Position numbers and translations under genes: made by a program | Notes under the pieces: model-generated | What the model saw: only the letters and a program-made list of their open reading frames with translations | What the model was told of the DNA's origin: nothing | The model's database searches: none | NCBI GenBank assembly: GCA_943914355.1 | Contig: CALUBS010000013.1 | Span: 1-64,000, forward strand | Direction: 5' to 3' | Origin: an uncultured Corynebacterium sp. | GTDB taxonomy: Bacteria > Actinomycetota > Actinomycetes > Mycobacteriales > Mycobacteriaceae | DNA length: 64,000 bases | Shown here: piece after piece, positions 38,248 through 46,781 of the stretch | Position numbering within the stretch: the stretch's first letter is position 1 | How the letters are laid out: every line of letters starts with the position of its first letter

Positions 38248-39231
38248 CTAAAGGTCGGGGGAGCAGAGCTCGGCGATATCCCCCGCGGCCTGCTTGGCAA
38301 ACGGGCTCACCCCGGTAATCGTTGCGGATCCTGGGCCGGTCCAGGTTCCGTAGCCGACGAGGAACAGGCCTTCGACGGTGGGGGTGCGGCCATCGAGAAG
38401 CGCGCGGAAAGGCCCCAGCGCCGGGCGGAACCCGGTGCACCAGATGAGGTGGTCTGCCTCCACCTCATCGAGGCTGGAGAACATGGGGGAGGCCTCGAGC
38501 AAGCCCTCATCGCGGGCGCGTTTGACGGGAGGAACGACGACAATATCGCCCAAGTTGGTATCCGCGCCGGGATCAGGCTCGCCCCGCATCATGGCGTTGA
38601 GGCGGGCGCGGTTGCGCTGGAAAAGCACGCGGCCGTCAACGTCATCGGGCATCCACCGCGGCGGCTTTGCCGTAAACCAAGTGGCCTCTACGCCGGAGAG
38701 CACGAGCTCTGCGGCAATCTGGGCCCCGGAATTGCCCGCCCCAACAACGGCGACGGACTCACCGCGGAAGGGATCGGGGCCGGGGTAGACCGCCGAGTGC
38801 CACTGCCGCCCGGCAAAGGAGCCGGGGTAGTAGGGGATAAACGGCGAGGACCACGTGCCCGTGGCTGCCACCACCGTGCGCGCGGTGAGGTGTTCGTCAT
38901 CGGTGGTGACATGAAAGTTCTCGCCATCGTGGGTGACTTCCTGGACCCACACCGGCCGGCGTACGGGAAGGTCATAGCGCTGCTCGTAGCGGGCGAAGTA
39001 ATCGATGACGTGGCTGGCGGGCGGGAAACCCTCGTGGTGGGGCATCGGCCAGCCGGGCAGGTTGGAGGAGGCGCTATTGCTAAATAGCGTGAGCGACGGC
39101 CACGCGTGGCGCCAGGCCGCGCCGGGGGAGGGCTCGGCATCGAGGATCTGGAAGTCGAGTCCCTTTTTGCGCAGGTAATAGCTGGTGGCCAGGCCGGCTT
39201 GCCCGCCGCCGATAACGATGCAATCGAGCAT
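38248..39231 (-). CDS. Flavin-dependent monooxygenase / FAD-NAD(P)-binding oxidoreductase (CzcO-like)
   Basis: 327 aa. Two dinucleotide-binding motifs are present: G-G-G-Q-A-G (8-13) for FAD and G-A-G-N-S-G (~162-167) for NAD(P)H. The C-terminal W-C-T-G-F-R-P (~265) and late G-Y-G-T-W segment are typical of short flavin monooxygenases annotated as CzcO-like. The substrate is unknown. It ends where the AcuI-like gene's upstream region begins, and its start abuts the chrA stop, so it may be co-transcribed downstream of the two-component genes. Confidence 0.87.
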   Translation of the reverse strand: MLDCIVIGGGQAGLATSYYLRKKGLDFQILDAEPSPGAAWRHAWPSLTLFSNSASSNLPGWPMPHHEGFPPASHVIDYFARYEQRYDLPVRRPVWVQEVTHDGENFHVTTDDEHLTARTVVAATGTWSSPFIPYYPGSFAGRQWHSAVYPGPDPFRGESVAVVGAGNSGAQIAAELVLSGVEATWFTAKPPRWMPDDVDGRVLFQRNRARLNAMMRGEPDPGADTNLGDIVVVPPVKRARDEGLLEASPMFSSLDEVEADHLIWCTGFRPALGPFRALLDGRTPTVEGLFLVGYGTWTGPGSATITGVSPFAKQAAGDIAELCSPDL

Positions 39232-39848
39232 TAAATGAGCTTTCTTTCGCGGGCTACGGTCACCGCGGCCGTGCGGGTGTCCACGCCCAGCTTCTGATAG
39301 ATGTGAATGAGGTGCGTCTTCACGGTGGCCTCAGAAATAAAGAGTTGGTTGGCTAGTTCCTTATTGGAAGAGCCGGTCGCGAGGGCGCGGAGGATCTCCA
39401 GCTCGCGCGTGGACAGGGACTGCTCGGGCTGGCCCACGCGCTGCGCCAGGAGGTTGACCACCTCTGGGGCGAGGGTGCGCCGGCGCGCGGCGGTATTGAG
39501 CACCGCTTCGTGCAGCTCTTCCTCGGGTGAATCCTTGAGCAGGTATCCCATCGCGCCGGCCTCAACTGCGGCCAGGATATCGGCCTGGGTGTCATAGGTG
39601 GTGAGGATGAGCACGGGTGGGCCGCCGGCCTCGGTCAGCTTTTTGGTGGCGGTGATGCCATCGACGCCCGGCATCTGGATATCGCAGACCACGACGTCGA
39701 CCTCGGGGGCGTCATCGGCACAGAGCTTGTCCACGTCCGCGCCATTATCGCCTTCCATGACCACCCGGACATCGGCAAACGTATTGAGTATCGCGCGCAG
39801 CCCGGCGCGGACGACGGGGTGGTCATCGATAAGCATGACATTAACCAT
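39231..39848 (-). CDS. chrA: NarL/LuxR-family response regulator, ChrA type
   Basis: 205 aa from the ATG at 39848; the frame is open into chrS. The receiver domain has the acidic pair D8-D9, phosphoacceptor Asp56 in C-D-I-Q-M-P-G, the conserved Thr (L-T-T-Y) and Lys. The C-terminal LuxR helix-turn-helix includes L-S-T-R-E-L-E-I-L-R-A-L-A-T-G and S-E-A-T-V-K-T-H-L. Together with the adjacent kinase and a divergent HrtBA-like exporter this is the layout of the haem-responsive ChrSA system of C. diphtheriae and C. glutamicum. The assignment rests mainly on that context. Confidence 0.85.
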   Translation of the reverse strand: MVNVMLIDDHPVVRAGLRAILNTFADVRVVMEGDNGADVDKLCADDAPEVDVVVCDIQMPGVDGITATKKLTEAGGPPVLILTTYDTQADILAAVEAGAMGYLLKDSPEEELHEAVLNTAARRRTLAPEVVNLLAQRVGQPEQSLSTRELEILRALATGSSNKELANQLFISEATVKTHLIHIYQKLGVDTRTAAVTVARERKLI

Positions 39849-40980
39849 GGGGCTGCTCCTTGAGGGGGATTCTAATGGCAAGGGCGGTGCCATCGCCGGA
39901 TTCGAGGCTCAGGGAGCCACCGACGCTCTCCACGCGCTGGGACAATCCTTGCAAGCCAAAGCCGCTATCGCCGCCGTGGCGCGGGGGCTCAACTACACCG
40001 TGCCCATTATCCACGACGTCCAGGGTGACTGCATCCTCAAAAAGGCCCAGGGTGACCACCGCGCGGGAGGCGTGCGCGTGCTTGATCACGTTATTAAGGC
40101 CCTCCTGCGCGGCGCGCACGACCACTTGCTTGATATCGCTGGGAACGCTGCCGCTACCGGAAACGACGAGGTCGAAGGTGGTGTCCTCGCCCAAAGCCTC
40201 CGCGCGTCGGCGCATCTGCGACAGGATGGAATCCAGCTGGGTTTCTAGGCGCTCATCGGGACCGGCGAGCTCGCGGACGAAGCGACGGGCCTCGGCCAAG
40301 TTCTCACCAGCGGTGTCCTCGATGACGGCGAGCTGCTCGTCCTTGGTCTCTAGATCATCGGTCGTGCGGGCGGCGCGGGATAGCAGCAGGATGGAGCTCA
40401 ACCCTTGGGCCACGGTGTCATGGATATCCCGGGAGAGGCGCTCGCGCTCTTCTAGGCGCCCGGCCTGGTGCTCGCTGGCTGCAAGCTCCGCCTGGGTTTC
40501 CTGCAGCTGCTTGGCGATGTCCCTGTGATGCGCCGCCTCCGCCTGCAAGCGGCGCTGGATATAAAACACGCCCGCTGCAAAGGTCGTGCCGATAAGCGGG
40601 CCCATGGCCGCGGCGATGGACCAGCCATCCGGATGCAGCCACGCGGGGATGAAGGCGGCCGCCGCCCACAGCACCGTGATGGAGATAAGGCCTGGCCACT
40701 TGGGCAAGGCGCGCAGGAAGACGAAGATGAGCGGGAACTCGAGCCACATGAAATCCTGCGCGTGGACCATCAGCCCCAACCAGAGCAGGCACAGCCCAGT
40801 GAGCCAGAGCCAGGTGGGAAGCCAGCGCTCGGCCGCGTACACCGCGGCTAGGCCGATGGCCAAAAGGATGGCGCGGGCGTCCAAGCGGTCATCGATATAG
40901 GCGCGGGCCACGCCGAAAAGCAGCAGAAACGCGAACATGGCGTGTAGGCCCCAGAGCCATAATTTCTGTCCAGAAAACAC
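39841..40980 (-). CDS. chrS: Sensor histidine kinase, ChrS type
   Basis: 379 aa. Five or six hydrophobic segments occupy residues ~10-140 with almost no extracytoplasmic loop, so it should sense within the membrane. A coiled linker (~142-178) precedes the HisKA_3 motif E-R-L-S-R-D-I-H-D-T-V-A-Q-G with His187 as phosphoacceptor. The HATPase domain shows A-Q-E-G-L-N-N-V-I-K-H-A-H-A, D-N-G-H-G and G-F-G-L-Q-G-L. In homologues haem at the membrane activates the kinase, which drives hrtBA expression. It overlaps chrA by a few bases. Confidence 0.85.
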   Translation of the reverse strand: MFSGQKLWLWGLHAMFAFLLLFGVARAYIDDRLDARAILLAIGLAAVYAAERWLPTWLWLTGLCLLWLGLMVHAQDFMWLEFPLIFVFLRALPKWPGLISITVLWAAAAFIPAWLHPDGWSIAAAMGPLIGTTFAAGVFYIQRRLQAEAAHHRDIAKQLQETQAELAASEHQAGRLEERERLSRDIHDTVAQGLSSILLLSRAARTTDDLETKDEQLAVIEDTAGENLAEARRFVRELAGPDERLETQLDSILSQMRRRAEALGEDTTFDLVVSGSGSVPSDIKQVVVRAAQEGLNNVIKHAHASRAVVTLGLFEDAVTLDVVDNGHGVVEPPRHGGDSGFGLQGLSQRVESVGGSLSLESGDGTALAIRIPLKEQPHG

Positions 40981-41017
40981 AATTTCCTACAGTATCTGCC
41001 GGAGGGTGGATGAGGGA

Positions 41018-41033
41018 TCAACCAGTTGGTTGA
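41018..41033. promoter_or_regulatory. Palindrome in the chrS-hrtB intergenic region
   Basis: TCAACC-agtt-GGTTGA, perfect 6-4-6, with another GTTCAAC at 41040-41046. It lies between the divergent chrSA and hrtBA genes and is the best candidate for the response-regulator operator. Its half-sites equal those at the MarR promoter at 36.6 kb but in opposite order. Confidence 0.55.
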
Positions 41034-41091
41034 CTGGAGGTTCAACTAGGCCGTCGATTACTTCTGACCTGCACAAAGGGACTATAGAAGT

Positions 41092-42075
41092 ATGTTCTTA
41101 GCTATTCGTGAAATCACCGCTGCGCGCGGCCGCTTCGGGCTCATCGGCGGCACCGTAGCGCTTATTACCCTGCTTTTGGTTATGCTCTCCGGCCTGACGG
41201 AGGGCCTGTCCAAGCAAAATACCTCGGCGCTTGAGGCCGTGGCGCAAGATCACCCCTACGTCAGCTTTTCTACCGAAGAGCCCGCCTATAACGAGTCCGA
41301 GATCCATGAAAAGGATCTTTCCGGGGATGCGATTGCCTTGGGCACCGCGCAAACCAAGCTGGAGGGCGAGGGCGCGGTAGGCGTGATGGGCCTTCCGGCC
41401 GGTACGACCATCCCCAATACTAACGCCACCATTCCGGAAGATGGCGCCGTCCTGTCTGACACGATTGATGCCTCCGGCACCGTGAATATCGGCGGAGTAG
41501 ACCTTTCCGTAGAGGGCACCGTTGCCGAAACGCAGTTCTCCCACTCGCCTGTGGTGTGGGTATCTACCCAGACCTGGCAAAAGGTAAGCCATGCCCCAGA
41601 GGGGGTAGTCGGCACGGTTGCCCTGCACTCCGAAGAGGTACCCGGTTCGGTCGAGATGTCTGATTCCTTCTCCGGCCTGCCCGCTTACCAGTCCGAGCGC
41701 GGTTCGCTGCTGACCATGCAGGGCTTCCTCTACGGCATCTCCGCCCTGGTCACCGTCGCCTTCCTGACGGTGTGGACCCTGCAGCGCACCCGCGATCTCT
41801 CCATCCTTCGCGCCTTAGGCGCCTCGGTGCGCTACCTGCTGCGCGATGCCCTGGCCCAAGCCGCGCTGATTTTGGCGGCCGGCACCATCCTCGGCGCATT
41901 CGTCGGCTGGCTACTGGGCCTGTTGGCCTCTGGCACCGTCCCCTTCGACGTAACCGTGCGCACCATCATCGTTCCCGCGGTCGGCATCTGGATCCTGGGC
42001 ATGGCCGGTGCCCTAGTCTCCACCCGCCGCGTAGCCAAAGCCAACCCCCTCGATGCATTGGGAGGAAATGCCTAA
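41092..42075 (+). CDS. hrtB: ABC transporter permease, haem exporter HrtB type
   Basis: 327 aa with the FtsX/MacB layout: one N-terminal membrane helix (~17-36), a large external domain (~40-200), then three helices (~207-230, ~255-280, ~290-312). The cytoplasmic loop motif R-D-L-S-I-L-R-A-L-G-A-S that contacts the ATPase is present. With the next gene it forms a HrtBA pair that removes toxic haem from the membrane in corynebacteria. An AAAGGG sequence lies 11 bases upstream of the ATG. Divergent from chrS. Confidence 0.87.
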   Translation: MFLAIREITAARGRFGLIGGTVALITLLLVMLSGLTEGLSKQNTSALEAVAQDHPYVSFSTEEPAYNESEIHEKDLSGDAIALGTAQTKLEGEGAVGVMGLPAGTTIPNTNATIPEDGAVLSDTIDASGTVNIGGVDLSVEGTVAETQFSHSPVVWVSTQTWQKVSHAPEGVVGTVALHSEEVPGSVEMSDSFSGLPAYQSERGSLLTMQGFLYGISALVTVAFLTVWTLQRTRDLSILRALGASVRYLLRDALAQAALILAAGTILGAFVGWLLGLLASGTVPFDVTVRTIIVPAVGIWILGMAGALVSTRRVAKANPLDALGGNA

Positions 42076-42076
42076 A

Positions 42077-42712
42077 ATGTCCACCATTCTTGATATTCGC
42101 AACGCCACCGTCACCTTCCAGGACGGTACGACGACGACCACGGCGCTTGATAATGCCACCTTTAGCGCCGACTCCGATACCCTCACCGCCATCGTGGGCG
42201 AGTCCGGTTCCGGTAAGTCCACGCTGCTCTCCGTCGGCGCCGGGCTCATCACGCCGGACTCCGGCACCGTCGAGGTCGACGGCACGAACTCCATCATCTT
42301 CCAGCAGTCCAACCTGCTGTCCTCGCTCAAGGTGCGCGATCAGCTGCTCATCATGGACCACATGGCCGGGCGCAAGCTGCGCAAGGATCGCGCCGATGAG
42401 CTGCTAGAATTCGTTGCCCTTAAGGGCATGGGCAATCGCCGCATCGGCCAGCTTTCCGGCGGCCAGGGCCAGCGTGTCAATATCGCGCGCGCCTTAATGG
42501 ATGAGCCGAACCTGCTGCTTGCCGATGAACCCACCTCCGCCCTCGACTCCCACCTTTCGCAGGAAATCATCCGCCTGCTGCGCGATATTACCCAGGAGCT
42601 GCACACCGCCACCGTGCTGGTCACCCACGATCGTTCCTTGCTCACCTTCGCCGACCACGTGGTCGAGGTCAAAGACGGCCGCGTGAGCAAGCAGGACGTT
42701 AACGGTGCATAA
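42077..42712 (+). CDS. hrtA: ABC transporter ATP-binding protein, HrtA type
   Basis: 211 aa from ATG 42077, one base past the hrtB stop, with GGAGG about 11 bases upstream; ATG 42068 is also possible. Walker A G-E-S-G-S-G-K-S-T, Q-loop F-Q-Q-S-N-L, signature L-S-G-G-Q-G-Q-R, Walker B L-L-L-A-D-E-P-T-S-A-L-D and the H-loop T-H-D are complete. It belongs to the LolD/MacB-type ATPases that partner single-permease FtsX proteins. Its 3' end overlaps the convergent nnr gene by 14 bases. Confidence 0.9.
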   Translation: MSTILDIRNATVTFQDGTTTTTALDNATFSADSDTLTAIVGESGSGKSTLLSVGAGLITPDSGTVEVDGTNSIIFQQSNLLSSLKVRDQLLIMDHMAGRKLRKDRADELLEFVALKGMGNRRIGQLSGGQGQRVNIARALMDEPNLLLADEPTSALDSHLSQEIIRLLRDITQELHTATVLVTHDRSLLTFADHVVEVKDGRVSKQDVNGA

Positions 42713-44291
42713 CTAGCAGGCGGGCGATGGACTGGGGCATCGCCGCGGCAATCTGGGAAGCGGAACAAATGCCAAAACCATCGGGGGTATGTGCCGCAAT
42801 GGCTGCGGCGTGCTGGTGTAGGGCGGCGGCGTGGAGGATCTCCATGATGATGTACTCGGCATCGGCCTTCGCGTGGTTTACCTGCGCAATGGTGGCGCCG
42901 AGGATGCCGGATAATACGTCTCCGGAGCCTGCGGTGGCCGCATAAGAGTGACCGGCATTCATCCCATAGATGGCCTGGTCGGGCGCGGTCACCGTGGTGA
43001 TCCGGCCCTTGTGCAGGATAAAACAGTCCAAGTCCTCGGCCAGCTCGCGCTGGCGCGGGCCCACGCCCTCGCTGAGATCGAGCTCGCGGCCGAGGGCGGC
43101 CTCGTACAGGCGGCGGAACTCGCCGGCGTGCGGGGTAAGGATGACCCGCGGGTGGGTGCGGACACGATCGCGCAGCTCAGCGCTCTGGGCGAGCAGCGTC
43201 AGGGCATCGGCATCCAGGATGGTGGGCAGCTCGCGATCTAAGACGGTGCGGAGCTCGCGCGCCGCTGCTTCATCGGTGCCGCGGCCAGGGCCTACTACCC
43301 ACGCCTGGGCATGTACCTTGTCCTCGGCGCTCGGGTGAGGAACCACCTCGGGCAAGTGGGGGACCACGGCATCGTTATCTATCACCCGCACCATGGACGG
43401 CGTGGCGCGCACCGCGCCGGTAGCCGCCAGGATGCCCGCGCCGGGATACGCGCTGCTGCCAGCACAGATAGCGGTGACCCCGCCGGTGTATTTCGTGCTT
43501 GAAGCGTGGGGAGTGGGGTCCACGATGGGCCCTGTGCAGCCCACGGGCTTGGGGGCGGTGACGTGGCCCAAGTGGACATCGGCAAGCACGGGCTCCGCAG
43601 GCCACTGGTAGGGGAGATCGATGGTGGGCTCGTTGGCGATGTAGCCCGCCGGCTCGGCCGTGGCCGTTAGCTCCTCCGCAAAAGACCGCGGCGCGTTGGG
43701 CAGCTGCAGATCGCAGAGCACCGCCGTGCCGCATTCCGGGGCGAAGATATGGCCGGCGCGCGCCCAGCCAAAGCTCACGGTAATCGTGGCCTCGACGGCA
43801 TTATCCGCGGCCACGCCCGTATCGGCGTTGATGCCAGAGGGGATGTCCACCGAAAGCACTGGGATATCGTGCTGCTTGGCCGCGCGGTACGCGGCAAGGC
43901 CCGCACCGCTAAGCCCGCGGGTGGAGTTGAGGCCGGCGACGGCATCAATAAGCAGCCCTGTAGCCTCCGTGCGCGGTTGCTCCGTAATGGTTCCGCCGGC
44001 GGCTTTAAAGGCCTGCAGCGCCGGGTCGTGCGCAGCATCGGCGACGAGGATCGCATCGACGCCATAGCCCTCCTCGGCGAGGAAAGCGCCTGCATAAAGG
44101 CCATCGCCACCATTGCCGCCAGGTCCGGCGAGGATGGTGATGCGGCGAGGCGCAGGGCCCGTCAGCATGGATTTCGCCGTGGCGGCAACGCCCCGGGCGG
44201 CCAGGCGCATGAGTTCATCATCGTGGCTCTGCTGCGCGAGGAGCGCGGATTCGGCGGAACGAACGGTGGATACACTATAGGCAGGTCGCAT
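42699..44291 (-). CDS. nnr: Bifunctional NAD(P)H-hydrate repair enzyme (epimerase and ADP/ATP-dependent dehydratase)
   Basis: 530 aa from the ATG at 44291. Residues ~1-215 are the YjeF_N epimerase (G-P-G-G-N-G-G-D-G-L-Y-A-G near 53-65 and S-V-D-I-P-S-G-I-N-A-D-T-G). Residues ~250-530 are the ribokinase-like dehydratase with G-P-G-R-G-T, L-D-A-D-A-L, L-T-P-H-A-G-E-F and the late A-A-T-A-G-S-G-D-V-L-S-G-I-L-G motif. The two activities recover NAD(P)H damaged by hydration. Full-length fusion as in most bacteria. Confidence 0.93.
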   Translation of the reverse strand: MRPAYSVSTVRSAESALLAQQSHDDELMRLAARGVAATAKSMLTGPAPRRITILAGPGGNGGDGLYAGAFLAEEGYGVDAILVADAAHDPALQAFKAAGGTITEQPRTEATGLLIDAVAGLNSTRGLSGAGLAAYRAAKQHDIPVLSVDIPSGINADTGVAADNAVEATITVSFGWARAGHIFAPECGTAVLCDLQLPNAPRSFAEELTATAEPAGYIANEPTIDLPYQWPAEPVLADVHLGHVTAPKPVGCTGPIVDPTPHASSTKYTGGVTAICAGSSAYPGAGILAATGAVRATPSMVRVIDNDAVVPHLPEVVPHPSAEDKVHAQAWVVGPGRGTDEAAARELRTVLDRELPTILDADALTLLAQSAELRDRVRTHPRVILTPHAGEFRRLYEAALGRELDLSEGVGPRQRELAEDLDCFILHKGRITTVTAPDQAIYGMNAGHSYAATAGSGDVLSGILGATIAQVNHAKADAEYIIMEILHAAALHQHAAAIAAHTPDGFGICSASQIAAAMPQSIARLLVMHR

Positions 44292-44308
44292 GCCCGCCAC
44301 TATAGGCC

Positions 44309-45124
44309 TTAAGCAGCGGATTGGCAGGTGGGGCACCAGAAGAGGTTTCGGCCCTCCATTACTTGCTCCGCAATCGGCGTGCCGCAGACATAGCAGGGCA
44401 GGCCGGCGCGCCGGTAGACGTAGACTTCGCCGCCGTGATCATCCTGGCGCGGCTCACGCCCCATGGCCTCGGGGGAGTGCTCGGCGCGCACGGTATCGAT
44501 GCGGCCGTGCTCTACGCCGTAGTTCATGAGCTCTACCAGGTCTTTCCAGATGGCGAAGAATGTTTCACGGGAAACATCCTTGCCAGGGGTGAAGGGGGAA
44601 AGGCCGGCGCGGAAGAGGGCCTCCGCACGGTAGATATTGCCCACACCGGCATACAGGTGCTGGTCCATCATGAGGGAGCCTATGCTGCGGCGGGATTTGC
44701 TCACCTTGGCCCACAGGGCTTCGGGATCGGCATCGGCGCGGAGCGGATCCTGGCCTACCTTGGTCAGCCGCGCCTGGTAGTCCTCCTCCGTGAGCAGCAG
44801 GCAGAATTGGGGCCCGCGCAGTTGCGCGGCCTGCACCCCATTGTCTATGCGTATGCGGATTTGCCCGCGGGTGTCCTCGCGGGGTTCGAAGCTGAGCTTG
44901 CCGATGAGCCCCAGGTGAATATAGAGGATGTGCGCCGGGTTGGTGGCGGTGAAGTGCACGAAGAGGTGCTTGCCAAAGGCCTCTGCGTGGTCGATTTCTG
45001 CACCGTCCAGGATGGCCGCCTCGGTGGCAAACCGGCCTTGCGGGCTGGTCACGCTGAGCGGCATGCCGCGGTAGTCAGCGTTGAGTGTGAGGGCTAGGCG
45101 GTGGATCACGTGACCTTCAGGCAT
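44309..45124 (-). CDS. nei2: Fpg/Nei-family DNA glycosylase (Nei2 type)
   Basis: 271 aa from the ATG at 45124, fixed because the catalytic N-terminus M-P-E-G-H must start the protein: Pro2 is the Schiff-base nucleophile and Glu3 the acid. An F-G-K-H-L-F-V-H-F segment near residue 50 carries the conserved Lys. The helix-two-turn-helix Q-H-L-Y-A-G-V-G-N-I-Y-R-A-E-A is near 165, and a C-terminal zinc finger is formed by C-Y-V-C and C-P-T-C. It removes oxidised bases, and the Nei-like start suggests oxidised pyrimidines rather than 8-oxoguanine. A near-parS sequence lies near residues 184-188 (V-S-R-E-T). Confidence 0.93.
   Translation of the reverse strand: MPEGHVIHRLALTLNADYRGMPLSVTSPQGRFATEAAILDGAEIDHAEAFGKHLFVHFTATNPAHILYIHLGLIGKLSFEPREDTRGQIRIRIDNGVQAAQLRGPQFCLLLTEEDYQARLTKVGQDPLRADADPEALWAKVSKSRRSIGSLMMDQHLYAGVGNIYRAEALFRAGLSPFTPGKDVSRETFFAIWKDLVELMNYGVEHGRIDTVRAEHSPEAMGREPRQDDHGGEVYVYRRAGLPCYVCGTPIAEQVMEGRNLFWCPTCQSAA
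44561..44576. promoter_or_regulatory. Degenerate parS-like site inside nei2
   Basis: TGTTTCACGGGAAACA, one mismatch from the perfect 16-mer (G for T in the central CACGTG). It lies about 21.7 kb from the nearest exact parS. The difference is a synonymous Ser codon change in nei2. Confidence 0.4.
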
Positions 45125-45242
45125 AGCTTCAGTGTAGTGAAATCGTTGGTCGCCCCCAACTAGGGTGCGTGGCGTCGGGGAATGAAAAAGAGTAAACTCG
45201 AAGCGCGGATTGATTTTATTTCTATTGAAGGGTCGATAAATC

Positions 45243-46739
45243 ATGACGCATAAAATCGGTTTTGACCGAGAAAAATACATAGAGCTGCAGTCAAAGCATA
45301 TCCAGGCCCGCCGCGAAGAAATCGGCGGAAAGCTCTATCTGGAAATGGGCGGCAAGCTTTTCGATGATATGCACGCCTCCCGCGTGCTGCCGGGCTTTAC
45401 CCCGGATAACAAGATCGCCATGCTGGAGCGCATCAAAGAGGATATTGAAATCCTCCCGTGCATCAACGCCAAAGACATTGCCCGCCACAAAGTCCGCGCC
45501 GATTTAGACATCCTGTATGAAGATGACCTCCTGCGCTTGGTGGACGTATTCCGCAGCCGCGGTTTCTTGGTCGAAAACATCGTGATGACCCAGGTCGAAG
45601 ATGGAAATACGCAGGCAGAAGCGTTCATCGAAAAGCTTGAGCGCCTCGGCCTCAAGGTCGCCCGCCACCGCGTTATCCCAGGCTATCCCACGAATACGGA
45701 CCTCATTGTGTCTGAGGATGGGTTTGGCAAGAACGAGTTCGCGGAAACCTCCCGGGACTTGGTCGTCGTGACCGCCCCAGGCCCCGGTTCCGGCAAGCTT
45801 GCCACCGCACTATCGCAGGTCTACCACGAGCATCAGCGCGGCAATAACGCTGGTTACGCCAAATTTGAGACCTTCCCCATTTGGAACCTGCCTCTCGAGC
45901 ACCCGGTTAACCTCGCCTATGAGGCTGCCACGGTGGATCTGAACGATTCCAATATTATTGACCACTTCCACTTGAGCGCCCACGGCGAATCCACGGTGAA
46001 CTACAACCGCGACGTCGAAGCCTTCCCGCTGCTGCGGACCCTGCTGGAAAAGCTCACCGGCACCACGCCGTACGAATCGCCCACGGACATGGGCGTGAAC
46101 ATGGCCGGCTACTGCATTACCGATGATGCGGTCTGCCGCGCCGCCGCCCAACAGGAAATCATCCGCCGCTACTTCAAGGCCAAGGTAGAAGAAGCCCGCG
46201 CCGGGCTGGGCGATGAACAGTCTGAACGCGCCGCCGTCGTCATGGCAAAGGCCGGAATCAAGGCCGATGACCGCCCGGTGGTTGGCCCGGCCCGCAAGCG
46301 CGCGGAGGAAACCGAAGGACCCGCCTCCGCGATGCAGCTTCACGATGGCACCATCATCACCGGCCGCACCTCCCCGCTGCTGGGCTGCTCCGCGGCGATG
46401 CTGCTCAACGCCCTCAAGTACCTGGCCGGCATCGATGACGATACCCACCTGCTCTCGCCGGAATCGATAGAGCCAATCCAAACGCTGAAGACCAAGCACC
46501 TGGGCTCTTCCAACCCCCGCCTGCACACCGATGAAGTGCTCATCGCGCTATCCGTATCCGCCGCCAAGGACGAGGATGCCCGCAAGGCGCTGGAACAGAT
46601 CAAGGAACTCGCCGGCTGCGATGTCCACACCACCACCATCCTGGGCTCGGTGGATGAGGGAATCTTCCGCAACCTCGGCGTCCTCGTGACCTCGGATCCG
46701 GTCTTCGCCCGCAAGAAGGCGCTCTACCAGAAGCGCTAA
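45243..46739 (+). CDS. DUF1846-family protein
   Basis: 498 aa, the normal length for this conserved family, found in many Firmicutes and actinobacteria. It begins [13 protein letters not shown] and contains the family's [22 protein letters not shown] near residues 30-52 and [12 protein letters not shown] near 180, a possible nucleotide or phosphate loop. A structure exists for a streptococcal member, but the function is unknown. A GAAGGG ribosome site lies upstream of the ATG. It is monocistronic and divergent from nei2. Confidence 0.93.
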   Translation: MTHKIGFDREKYIELQSKHIQARREEIGGKLYLEMGGKLFDDMHASRVLPGFTPDNKIAMLERIKEDIEILPCINAKDIARHKVRADLDILYEDDLLRLVDVFRSRGFLVENIVMTQVEDGNTQAEAFIEKLERLGLKVARHRVIPGYPTNTDLIVSEDGFGKNEFAETSRDLVVVTAPGPGSGKLATALSQVYHEHQRGNNAGYAKFETFPIWNLPLEHPVNLAYEAATVDLNDSNIIDHFHLSAHGESTVNYNRDVEAFPLLRTLLEKLTGTTPYESPTDMGVNMAGYCITDDAVCRAAAQQEIIRRYFKAKVEEARAGLGDEQSERAAVVMAKAGIKADDRPVVGPARKRAEETEGPASAMQLHDGTIITGRTSPLLGCSAAMLLNALKYLAGIDDDTHLLSPESIEPIQTLKTKHLGSSNPRLHTDEVLIALSVSAAKDEDARKALEQIKELAGCDVHTTTILGSVDEGIFRNLGVLVTSDPVFARKKALYQKR

Positions 46740-46768
46740 GGAATTGGGGATCTTGCCGGTAGCGCGCC

Positions 46769-46774
46769 TAAGAT
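46769..46774 (+). promoter_or_regulatory. -10 element for trhO (leaderless start candidate)
   Basis: TAAGAT ends 7 bases before the GTG at 46782. This spacing favours the GTG over the ATG at 46776, which is only one base after the hexamer. Confidence 0.4.
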
Positions 46775-46781
46775 TATGGGC

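Noticed and set aside
45104..45115. GATCACGTGACC near the nei2 start as parS
   Set aside because: Only the central TCACGTGA matches; the flanks differ at several positions. It encodes the conserved H-V-I-H codons of Nei2.
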